The notes under the pieces: generated by a model
Told to the model about the DNA's origin: nothing
The model's database searches: none
What the model saw: the letters and a program-made list of their open reading frames with translations, nothing else
Program-made: the position numbers and the translations under genes
DNA from: DASUAO01 sp046484625
GTDB taxonomy: Bacteria > Actinomycetota > Acidimicrobiia > IMCC26256 > PALSA-555
Direction: 5' to 3'
NCBI GenBank assembly: GCA_046484625.1
Contig: JAWOIO010000153.1
Location: forward strand, 1-9,955
DNA length: 9,955 nt
Shown here: piece by piece, positions 1 to 6,764 of the stretch
How the letters are laid out: each line of letters begins with the position of its first letter
How positions within the stretch are numbered: the stretch's first letter is position 1

Positions 1-1669
1 GCCAGACGACGCCGACCAGCACGTTGAACGAGTTCACCGTCGCCCGCCCGATCGTCATGGCGAAGAGCGCGCCCCCGAGGCCGGCGACGAACGCGCTCGC
101 ACAGAAGAGGATGATCTTGGTGCGCACGACGCCGATGCCGAGTGTCGACGAGGCGGTCTCGCTCGAGCGCATGGAGGCGAACACGAGGCCGGACGTCGCC
201 CTTCGGAGCGTCGCGAAGAGGAGCGCGACGACGCAGAAGACGACCGCGAGCAGGAAATAGAAGTTGGTCCGGTCGTCGAAGTCGATGCCGAGGAACTCGG
301 GACGGGGGACGAGGACTCCGGCGCCGAAATTCTCGAAGTCCTGGTTCGCGAACACGAGCTGTTCCATGAGCAGCGAGAACGCGAGCGTCGCGAGCGCGAG
401 ATAGACGTCGCCGAGGCGCAGGCTCAACGATGCGATGACGAGGCCGATCGGCACCGCGATCAACGCGCCGGCGAGGACGGCGAGCCCCACCGGCCATCCG
501 GCGTCGGTGGCGAGCAGTGCGGCGCCGAAGGCACCGACTGCCGCGAGGGTGGCCTGTCCGAGGGACAGCATCCCTCCCTCGCCGATCACGAGGGTGAAGG
601 TCAGGAAGAGCACGGCGAGCGCGACGCCCTGGCTCACCACCCCGATCCAGAAGTCGTTGAGGTAGATCGGGGCCGAGAACAGCACGACCACGAGGAGGAG
701 TGGTCCGACGGCAGCTCGCCAGCCCCGGGGTGTGGGGATCGGCGGCGCGTCGTCGTCGGCGGTCCCAGCCCGGAGGTCGACCTCGAATGCCTCCCGTCGC
801 AATCCCTGGTACGCGAGGAGGGCGACGAGCATGACGATGAACGGGATGCTCGGGCGCACGCCGCGCGACAAGACGCCCGTGTCGGGGAGAAAGTCGATCG
901 AGATGCCCTGGATCAAGCCGATGAGCATCGCCCCGGCGAAGGTGAGGGGGAGGCTGGTGAGACGTCCGACGACGGCAGCCGCGAACGAGGCGACCAGGAG
1001 GAACGTGAACTGGATCTCGGCGAGGCCGAGGATCGGCATGAGCAGCACCCCGGCGAAGCCGGCGAGGGAAGTTCCGACCATCCACGACACTGCCGTCACG
1101 CGCGCCGTGTGGATCCCCGAGATCTGGGCGGTCCGGGGCGAGTCGACCGACGCACGGGTCGCAAGGCCCATCGGCGTGTAACGCAGGACGAGCGAGACGA
1201 CGATCGCGACGGCCACGGCCGCGAGGAGGACGGCCACCTGGTTGGAGTTCACGTTCACGCCGAGCACCGAGAAGATCTCCGGTGGCGCCTCGACGAGACC
1301 CTCGGCGTCGAAGACCTCGCCCTTGGCGAAGGGGAAGAGGATCTTCACGGCGGCCGGGAGCGCGACCCAGAGTCCGACCGTCGAGACGAAGCGCACCTCC
1401 GGGGACGCGTGCGTGAGCCTCCGGAAGAGGATGACGTAGAGGAAGAGCCCCAGCAGCGGGCACATCACCAGGAGCGTGACGGCAGCCGACGCCGGGATCG
1501 ACCAGTCCTGCTGCTGGTTGAGCCAGTAGTAGAAGACCGCGGCGGCGTACGCGATCGCGCCGTGCGCGAAGTTGAGGACGCGTGACGACGTGTAGGTGAG
1601 GACGAGGCCGAGGGCAGAGATCGCGTAGATCGCACCCAGTACCAGGCCGGCCAGGATGAACGCTTCCAC
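1..1669 (-). CDS. Fused LivH-LivM branched-chain amino acid ABC transporter permease (partial, 3' end off window)
   Basis: This is an integral membrane permease of the HAAT (LivHM) ABC import family, expected to move branched-chain amino acids or related carboxylates from the neighbouring binding protein. One frame stays open from a GTG at 1669 to the left edge (556 codons seen). The GTG follows a GAGGAG-like ribosome binding site. Residues 1-295 are LivH: an N-terminal helix, the family motif NFAHGA near residue 40, and an EAA-type cytoplasmic loop (VVGRLTSLPLTFAGA). A linker of about 20 residues, rich in Asp and Pro (DDDAPPIPTP), leads into LivM from about residue 317, with IGEGGMLSLGQ followed by further hydrophobic helices. 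I checked the frame on both sides of the linker and found no stop or start break, so the two usually separate permeases are one polypeptide. The LivM C-terminus, including its own EAA loop, lies outside the window. The ATPases (LivG/LivF) are not visible and may follow on the left. Confidence 0.88.
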   Translation of the reverse strand, partial: MEAFILAGLVLGAIYAISALGLVLTYTSSRVLNFAHGAIAYAAAVFYYWLNQQQDWSIPASAAVTLLVMCPLLGLFLYVILFRRLTHASPEVRFVSTVGLWVALPAAVKILFPFAKGEVFDAEGLVEAPPEIFSVLGVNVNSNQVAVLLAAVAVAIVVSLVLRYTPMGLATRASVDSPRTAQISGIHTARVTAVSWMVGTSLAGFAGVLLMPILGLAEIQFTFLLVASFAAAVVGRLTSLPLTFAGAMLIGLIQGISIDFLPDTGVLSRGVRPSIPFIVMLVALLAYQGLRREAFEVDLRAGTADDDAPPIPTPRGWRAAVGPLLLVVVLFSAPIYLNDFWIGVVSQGVALAVLFLTFTLVIGEGGMLSLGQATLAAVGAFGAALLATDAGWPVGLAVLAGALIAVPIGLVIASLSLRLGDVYLALATLAFSLLMEQLVFANQDFENFGAGVLVPRPEFLGIDFDDRTNFYFLLAVVFCVVALLFATLRRATSGLVFASMRSSETASSTLGIGVVRTKIILFCASAFVAGLGGALFAMTIGRATVNSFNVLVGVVW

Positions 1670-1703
1670 CGAGCTCCTCGGGATGACGACAGGCGACGTC
1701 GAG

Positions 1704-1737
1704 CAACGGGTCGGACCGAACCGGGTCCGACCCGTTG
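1704..1737 (-). terminator. Perfect 14-bp stem-loop between binding-protein and permease genes
   Basis: CAACGGGTCGGACC and its exact reverse complement flank a 6-nt loop. The element lies 13 nt beyond the stop of the binding-protein gene and 34 nt before the permease start, on the minus-strand transcript. There is no T-run, so it may be a partial terminator or an mRNA-stabilising hairpin. Either would let the binding protein be made in excess of the permease, as is common in ABC importer operons. The structure is seen directly; the role is inferred. Confidence 0.7.
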
Positions 1738-1749
1738 CCGACGATCAGA

Positions 1750-3033
1750 TCAGCTGTTCTCGATCTGCTTCGGAGTCAGCTTCTTGACCTTGCCATCGGT
1801 GAGGAGCGCCTTCGGGCAGAACGGCTCGCCTTCGAAGAGCGGCGTAAAGGCCGCGTTCTCGACCTGCACGTAGTACACGCAGAGGATCGGCTTGCCGAAC
1901 ACCTTGTCGAAGTCCACCGGGTGGAACGCGTCGTTAGCGGTGTAGTCCTTCACCTTGCGGAGGTTCTTGATGAACGCCTTGCGGGTCGGGCAGTCGGTGC
2001 CCGCTGCCTTGATGCCCTCGATGAACGCCTCGGCGGACAGCCAGCCGATGTAGGGCACCTGGCCGTAGAACGGCTTGTCCGGTAGCTCGGAGGTCATCCA
2101 CTTCTCGTACTCCGCGAACGCGGGCGGGGCATTCTCGAAGGGCGCGAACTCGATGCTGAAGATCGCACCCTCGATCCCGGGCACGGCGGCCGCCCGGGAG
2201 TCGTAGCCCCCAGGGAACACGATGATCTTGAGCTCGACCGCGGCCTGCTCGAGCGACTGGTTGAGTGCCGCGTTCTGGAGCAGATCCATGCCCGTGTACA
2301 CGGAGTCGGCGCCCGACTCCTTGATCTTCTCGGCCACGGCCGTGAAGTCGCGGTCGGCCGCCGTGAGGTCGGCGTTCTTGTAGACGACCTTCACGCCACG
2401 GGCCTTCATGGCCTGCTCGAGCTGGGAGATGAAGATCGCGCTTGCCGCCGTGCTCGTGCCGACGAGCGCGATCTTCTTCGCGCCGTACGACTTCACGAGG
2501 TCGGCGTTGCGGGTCGTGAACTCACTCTCGGGGTCTTCGACGTTCGCGTTGCGCCAGCCGAACATGTTCTTGTACGTGCCCCACGCCGCGTTGCCGACGT
2601 GCCATCCCGCGACGGGAATGCCTTCGTCGCTCAGGTACTGGCCGCTCGCGTCCGACGCGTTCGTCACCGAGATGATGCCGAAGACGCCCTTCTGCTCGAC
2701 GAGCTCCTGGGCTGCGGTGAGGTTCTTCGCGGGGTCGGCCGCGTCGTCGCCCACCTCGAGCACGAGCTTGCGGTCACCGAGCTCGCCCTCGGCGTTGGCC
2801 TTGGCGAAGCGGGCGGCGATACCGTCGCCGGCGGCCGAGAACGACGATGCCGACGGACCGGAGGTCGCGTAGATCCCTCCGACCTTGATCTCGGTGTCGG
2901 AGATCCCGGCGTCACTCTCGCATTTGCCACCTTGCGTCGGGACGCTTGCCCCCGCGCCACCGGCGATGAGCGCGAGTGCGCTGGCGGCCAGTGCGATCAC
3001 GAGCGACGCTGCGCCCACTCTGCGACGGATCAT
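1750..3033 (-). CDS. Branched-chain amino acid-type ABC transporter substrate-binding protein (LivJ/Peripla_BP_6 family)
   Basis: This is an extracytoplasmic solute receptor of the Leu/Ile/Val-binding type, expected to deliver its ligand to the LivHM permease encoded next. I prefer the ATG at 3033 (427 aa) over the longer reading from 3060, because AAGGGGGA sits 6 nt upstream and the protein then starts directly with a signal peptide: MIRRR, a hydrophobic core (residues 6-24), and an Ala-x-Ala type cleavage region ending GAGA-S near residue 29. There is no lipobox cysteine, so it seems to be secreted rather than lipid-anchored, which is less usual for a monoderm. The mature domain opens with GISDTEIKVGGIYATSGP, the usual first strand of this family, and continues as the two-lobed fold with ISVTNASDASGQ and PFYGQVPYIGW. 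Four cysteines remain and could form disulfides. The ligand cannot be assigned; aliphatic amides, amino acids and aromatic acids all occur in this family. Confidence 0.9.
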   Translation of the reverse strand: MIRRRVGAASLVIALAASALALIAGGAGASVPTQGGKCESDAGISDTEIKVGGIYATSGPSASSFSAAGDGIAARFAKANAEGELGDRKLVLEVGDDAADPAKNLTAAQELVEQKGVFGIISVTNASDASGQYLSDEGIPVAGWHVGNAAWGTYKNMFGWRNANVEDPESEFTTRNADLVKSYGAKKIALVGTSTAASAIFISQLEQAMKARGVKVVYKNADLTAADRDFTAVAEKIKESGADSVYTGMDLLQNAALNQSLEQAAVELKIIVFPGGYDSRAAAVPGIEGAIFSIEFAPFENAPPAFAEYEKWMTSELPDKPFYGQVPYIGWLSAEAFIEGIKAAGTDCPTRKAFIKNLRKVKDYTANDAFHPVDFDKVFGKPILCVYYVQVENAAFTPLFEGEPFCPKALLTDGKVKKLTPKQIENS

Positions 3034-3135
3034 TCGAGGTTCCCCCTTGTGGTCAGGCATGCGGTCCGGTCTGTCGGCCCTGCTCAGGCTCGTCTCGGCC
3101 GTCGAGCGGCGACAGCATCACCCACCGGGAACCCT

Positions 3136-3151
3136 GACGCAAGCGTCAGCA
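3136..3151. promoter_or_regulatory. Perfect 16-nt palindrome CTGACGCAAGCGTCAG, candidate operator
   Basis: Seven-bp arms CTGACGC/GCGTCAG are separated by AA, in the gap between the acyl-CoA synthetase stop (3169) and the binding-protein start (3033). Symmetry and size suit a dimeric repressor such as a TetR-family protein. The minus-strand hexamer TTGCGT overlaps it and could be a weak -35, but I see no convincing -10. As RNA it would be a short hairpin 17 nt after the synthetase stop, so a weak terminator is the alternative reading. Confidence 0.45.
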
Positions 3152-3168
3152 TGCGCCGGACCCGACGC

Positions 3169-4650
3169 TCACGTTCCCGCGATCCGCGTGACGAGGAGCG
3201 CACGCTGGATCTGCCCCGTGGCCGCGGTGCGCGGCAGCGCGTCGATGACCTCGACCCGCCTTGGGTGCTTGAACGGGGCGAGCCGGCCTTCGCAGTGGCG
3301 ACGCAACGACTCGACGTCGAGCGCGTGCCCGGCATCCAGATCCGGAACCACGACCGCGCAGACGATCTCGCCCCACTCCGGGTCCGGGATCCCCACGACG
3401 GCCACCTCGACGATCCCCGGATGGTCGGCGAGGACGGCTTCCACCTCGCCGGGTGCGATCGTCTCGCCACCGCTGCGGAGCACGTCGCGCGCCCGACCCA
3501 CGATGGAGAGGTAGCCGTCGCCGTCGAACGAGCCGAGGTCGCCGGTGTGGTACCAGACCGGACCATCGGGCTCGAGTGGCCGCAGGGCCTCGGCCGTCGC
3601 CTCGGGGTGCTCGAAGTAGCCGTCCATCAGGAGCTCGCTGCGGACGCACACCTCACCGCCGTCGGTGAGGCGCAGCTCAACGGTCGGCGGGGGCAGCCCG
3701 ACCGCGCCCGGTCGGGTGAACAGGTCGTCGTCGCCGAGGAGTGCGGCCGGCCCGGCCTCGGTCGACCCGTAGTAGACGCGCGTGATCGTTCCGGGGAACT
3801 CCTCCTTGATCGCGTGCAGCAGCTCGGGCGGCGTCGCCGAGGTGCCCGTGTCGCACACCTCGACCGACGTCAGGTCGTACGCGCTGCGATCGTGCTCGAG
3901 CACCCGCCACCACACGGCCGGGATGCAGTAGAGCCGGGTCGCGCGTCGTCGATCGGCCGTCGCCAGGATCGATGCCGCGTCGGGTGCGGCGAAGTGGATC
4001 GCGCCGCGCATCTGCCACGCGTTCATGGTCATCGACCAGCCCGCCATGTGGAACAGCGGGAACATGCACACGGTCCCGCCGCGGTCGTCCGCGAGCAGGT
4101 TGGGGAACGAGCGGAGGAAGCTGGTGCGATGTGAGAGGACCACGCCCTTGGGCCTTCCCGTGCTCCCGCTCGTGAAGAAGATGACGTGGGCATCGAGTTC
4201 GACGAGATCGGGTGCAGCGACGTCGAGCGCGTCCTCGCTCGACGCGGCCTCGAAGAGCTCGGCATGGGTCAGGACTGGCGTTGCCCCGATCGACATCGCC
4301 GGCCCGGTTGCTGCCTCAGCATGGGCGCTGTCGACCACGAGCAGGCGAGGCTTCGCGTAGGCGAGGACGTCGGAGGCCTCGTCCGCTCCGAGGCGGGCGT
4401 TGACCGGCATGAACACGGCACCGAGCTTGGCGAGCGCACCGAAGATCGCCATCGCCTCGAGCGACGTCTCGCCCCACCAGGCGACCCGGTCGCCGTGGCC
4501 GATTCCCGTCGCGGCGAACGCCCGAGCGACCCGGTTGCTGCGGTGGTCGACCTCGGCGAAGGTGAGGGCGCCGTCACCCATGGTCGCGGCCACCCGATGA
4601 GGGACTGCTCGGGCGGCCGATCGGATGACGTCACCGACCAGGAGCCCCAC
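3169..4650 (-). CDS. AMP-dependent acyl-CoA synthetase/ligase-like protein with atypical A10 motif
   Basis: This is a member of the ANL adenylating superfamily (fatty-acid/aryl-CoA ligase type), which activates a carboxylic acid as acyl-AMP and usually transfers it to CoA. The GTG at 4650 gives 493 aa beginning with the typical VGDVIRSAARAVPHRVA lead-in; an ATG at 4581 would cut into the first conserved block. Motifs in order are the A3 P-loop TSGSTGRPKG (about residues 160-169), YYGSTEAG (from 293), YHTGDLG (from 367) with the GRARD hinge, and SGGETIAPGEVE. The A10 segment reads PRTAATGQIQR: the catalytic lysine of TGK is Gln480 (codon CAG, 3211-3213), and one extra Ala precedes it. That lysine normally supports the adenylation step, so activity may be weak, altered or restricted. 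The gene lies upstream of the solute transporter genes in the same direction and diverges from the reductoisomerase-like gene. A carboxylate imported by that transporter could be its substrate, but this is inference. Confidence 0.88.
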   Translation of the reverse strand: MGLLVGDVIRSAARAVPHRVAATMGDGALTFAEVDHRSNRVARAFAATGIGHGDRVAWWGETSLEAMAIFGALAKLGAVFMPVNARLGADEASDVLAYAKPRLLVVDSAHAEAATGPAMSIGATPVLTHAELFEAASSEDALDVAAPDLVELDAHVIFFTSGSTGRPKGVVLSHRTSFLRSFPNLLADDRGGTVCMFPLFHMAGWSMTMNAWQMRGAIHFAAPDAASILATADRRRATRLYCIPAVWWRVLEHDRSAYDLTSVEVCDTGTSATPPELLHAIKEEFPGTITRVYYGSTEAGPAALLGDDDLFTRPGAVGLPPPTVELRLTDGGEVCVRSELLMDGYFEHPEATAEALRPLEPDGPVWYHTGDLGSFDGDGYLSIVGRARDVLRSGGETIAPGEVEAVLADHPGIVEVAVVGIPDPEWGEIVCAVVVPDLDAGHALDVESLRRHCEGRLAPFKHPRRVEVIDALPRTAATGQIQRALLVTRIAGT

Positions 4651-4656
4651 CTGGCG

Positions 4657-4685
4657 ATCTTCGGCCAGCCGCGGACGCCGTGCAA
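4657..4685 (-). promoter_or_regulatory. Candidate promoter of the acyl-CoA synthetase gene (leaderless layout)
   Basis: On the minus strand TTGCAC (4685-4680), 17 bp, then GAAGAT (4662-4657), with the GTG start 6 nt further on. The -10 is weak (3 of 6 consensus). It is reported because spacing and distance to the start match the leaderless pattern of the other genes here, and because no ribosome binding site precedes this GTG. Confidence 0.35.
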
Positions 4686-4714
4686 CCTGCGGCTCCCGGT
4701 CAGGCCGAGTCGTC

Positions 4715-4745
4715 TTGACCGTGTCCGACGCGGTCGCCGTACGAT
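4715..4745 (+). promoter_or_regulatory. Candidate promoter of the reductoisomerase-like gene (leaderless)
   Basis: TTGACC (4715-4720), 19 bp, then TACGAT (4740-4745). Transcription would start close to the ATG at 4753, which is 7 nt past the -10. The other in-frame ATG, at 4744, overlaps the -10 itself, which argues against it as the start. No ribosome binding site is visible. Confidence 0.55.
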
Positions 4746-4752
4746 GACGCGC

Positions 4753-5727
4753 ATGACGACCATCTATCACGACGACGACGCAGACCTCTCCGCGCTCGAT
4801 GGCCTCACCGTCGGCGTCATCGGGTACGGCAACCAGGGCCGATCGTGGGCGCTGAACCTCCGCGACTCCGGCTTCGAGGTCCACGTGTGCGTGCGGGCCG
4901 ACGCGTCGCGCGACCAGGCGACCGCCGATGGCTTCCGTCCCGCGACCCTCGAGGATTCGAGCGGGCTGGACGTCGTGTGCGTGCTCGTCCCCGACGACGT
5001 GATCCCCTCGCTCCCGATCACCCGACCCGATGACGGCCTGACCATCGTGGCGAGCGGCTACACGCTCGCGTTCGACCGGTTCGCACCCCGCGGCGACGTC
5101 GGCATGATCGCGCCTCGCATGCTCGGGCCCGAGGTGCGCCTCTGCTACGAGGAGGGGATCGGGTTCATCACCGCCGTGGGGGTCCACTCCGACATGACGG
5201 GGAAGGCGCAGCCGCGCACGCTCGCGGTGGCCAAGGCCATCGGCGGGTTGCGCCAGGGTGCGATCGAGCTCAGCGCGACGCAGGAGGCGGTGCTCGACCT
5301 CGGTGTCGAACAGGCCCTCGCGCCGGCGTTGACGCTCGTGAACGGGACGTTCGTCCAGGTGATGCTCGAGCAGGGGATCCCGATCGAGGCAATCGTGACC
5401 GAGCTCGTGCTCTCCGGCGAGGTCGAGCGCACGATGCGGCTCGTCCGGACCGGCGGGTACGCCAAGCAATTCGAGTACCACTCGCCGACGAGCCAGTACG
5501 GCCAGCTGAGCCGGCGTGAGGCGTACGCCGACGTCGATGTGGCGACGACGATGCGGGCGCTGGTCGAGGGGATCACCAGCGGCGCGTTTGCCGACGAGTG
5601 GGATGCCGAGCGCGATGCCGACTACCCGGTGCTCAGGGAGCTGCGCGAGCGCCACGCGGGTCCGGCGGTCCGCGAGTTCGAGGAGAGCATGCGCCGCCAG
5701 CTCGGCGAGGGCGCACTCCGGTCCTGA
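4753..5727 (+). CDS. Divergent ketol-acid reductoisomerase (IlvC)-like protein
   Basis: It belongs to the ketol-acid reductoisomerase family, whose typical members use NADPH and two Mg2+ to make dihydroxy-acids in valine/isoleucine synthesis. At 324 aa it has the length of short-form enzymes. The N-terminus (IYHDDDADLSALDG) and the Rossmann motif GYGNQG (residues 24-29) are close to the family pattern, and the metal-binding pair D182...E186 (LDLGVEQ) is kept. Other catalytic positions differ: the usual AHGF His is Ser101 in ASGY, the APKGPGH block reads APRMLGP (Lys to Arg122, His lost), and the C-terminal AEYG reads SQYG. It may catalyse a related reduction or isomerisation rather than the IlvC reaction. 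No ilvB, ilvN or ilvD lies nearby. The cofactor-loop residues RADASRD are atypical, so NADH versus NADPH use is open. It is divergent from the acyl-CoA synthetase and 64 bp upstream of the PerR-like gene. Confidence 0.8.
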   Translation: MTTIYHDDDADLSALDGLTVGVIGYGNQGRSWALNLRDSGFEVHVCVRADASRDQATADGFRPATLEDSSGLDVVCVLVPDDVIPSLPITRPDDGLTIVASGYTLAFDRFAPRGDVGMIAPRMLGPEVRLCYEEGIGFITAVGVHSDMTGKAQPRTLAVAKAIGGLRQGAIELSATQEAVLDLGVEQALAPALTLVNGTFVQVMLEQGIPIEAIVTELVLSGEVERTMRLVRTGGYAKQFEYHSPTSQYGQLSRREAYADVDVATTMRALVEGITSGAFADEWDAERDADYPVLRELRERHAGPAVREFEESMRRQLGEGALRS

Positions 5728-5754
5728 GCCCGCGCTCGGCGCTCCTGGCACGAC

Positions 5755-5784
5755 TTGTTTATCGACAATGAATGTCGATAGTGT
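5755..5784 (+). promoter_or_regulatory. PerR/Fur-type operator inside the regulator's own promoter
   Basis: A perfect inverted repeat TATCGACA-atgaa-TGTCGATA spans 5760-5780. It lies between a -35 (TTGTTT, 5755-5760) and a -10 (TAGTGT, 5779-5784) set 18 bp apart, touching both. A protein bound here would block RNA polymerase, so negative autoregulation by the Fur-family product is the simplest reading. The size (8-5-8) is in the range of Fur-family boxes. The geometry is seen directly; the regulator-operator match is inferred. Confidence 0.7.
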
Positions 5785-5791
5785 CACTCCC

Positions 5792-6229
5792 GTGACCCCC
5801 GTCGACGAGCTGACCGCCCAATTCCGGGCCCGGGGCCTTCGGGTGACCCCCCAGCGCCAGGCGATCTTCCGGCTGCTCCACGGCAACGACCGGCACCCGA
5901 CTGTCGAGGACCTCTTCGAGTCCGCGGCAGCGGAGATGCCCACGATCTCACGCAAGACCGTGTACCAGACCGTCCACGACCTCGAGTCGATGGGCGAGGT
6001 GGCCCTGCTCGACCTCGGGACGGGGAGCGTGCGGGTCGACCCGAACGTCGAGTCGCCTCATCACCACCTCATCTGCGTGCGGTGCGGCAACGTCCGTGAC
6101 GTCGTCGTCGACGTCACCTCGCTCGCGCTCCCGGCACGTCGCCGGCACGGGTTCACCGTCACCGACGTAGAGGTGCACTACCGCGGAATCTGCGATGCCT
6201 GCGCGGCATCCGACGACGTCACCACCTGA
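5792..6229 (+). CDS. Fur-family transcriptional regulator, PerR-like
   Basis: This is a metal-dependent DNA-binding repressor, probably peroxide-sensing. I choose the GTG at 5792 (145 aa), 7 nt after the TAGTGT -10 box, as a leaderless start; the upstream in-frame ATG at 5768 lies inside the operator. The N-terminal winged helix shows GLRVTPQRQAIFRLL and SRKTVYQTVHDLE. Candidate regulatory-metal residues are H35 (RHPT), D83 (VDPN), H90 and H92 (HHH) and D103 (VRDV). The Asp at the last position resembles PerR more than Fur, which generally has Glu. Two CxxC pairs (C95/C98 and C134/C137) form the structural zinc site. Rubrerythrin follows 38 bp downstream, a peroxide reductase commonly controlled by PerR, which supports this assignment over Fur, Zur or Nur. 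Confidence 0.88.
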   Translation: MTPVDELTAQFRARGLRVTPQRQAIFRLLHGNDRHPTVEDLFESAAAEMPTISRKTVYQTVHDLESMGEVALLDLGTGSVRVDPNVESPHHHLICVRCGNVRDVVVDVTSLALPARRRHGFTVTDVEVHYRGICDACAASDDVTT

Positions 6230-6267
6230 TCACTGACCGAATCTCGACACCTAGGAAAAGGAGCACC

Positions 6268-6687
<420 letters not shown>

Positions 6688-6710
6688 GCACGACAGACAT
6701 CGTCAGTGGA

Positions 6711-6738
6711 CGACCCCGGGGCTCTGGCCCCGGGGTCG
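6711..6738 (+). terminator. GC-rich terminator-like hairpin after rubrerythrin
   Basis: A perfect 12-bp stem (CGACCCCGGGGC and its reverse complement) with the 4-nt loop TCTG begins 23 nt after the rubrerythrin stop. It lacks a T-run, as many actinobacterial terminators do. It would end or attenuate the perR-rubrerythrin transcript before the DUF3501 gene, or protect its 3' end. Confidence 0.7.
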
Positions 6739-6764
6739 ATCCCGATCGAGAGGGGTAGGCGCAC

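Noticed and set aside
2599..4134. 511-aa plus-strand open frame opposite the binding-protein and synthetase genes
   Set aside because: It is antisense to two well-supported genes. The composition is Arg/Gly/Asp/Val-rich with no recognisable domain. Such long shadow frames are usual in high-GC DNA.
5728..5750. GAGC/GCTC repeats after the reductoisomerase-like stop as a terminator
   Set aside because: Only four-base arms pair cleanly and the best fold is interrupted, so I cannot support a terminator.
4651..5955. Extension of the synthetase frame upstream to 5955 (928-aa reading)
   Set aside because: The added part lies opposite the reductoisomerase-like gene and has no domain character (His/Arg/Asp/Glu-rich). 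The synthetase homology begins only at the GTG near 4650.
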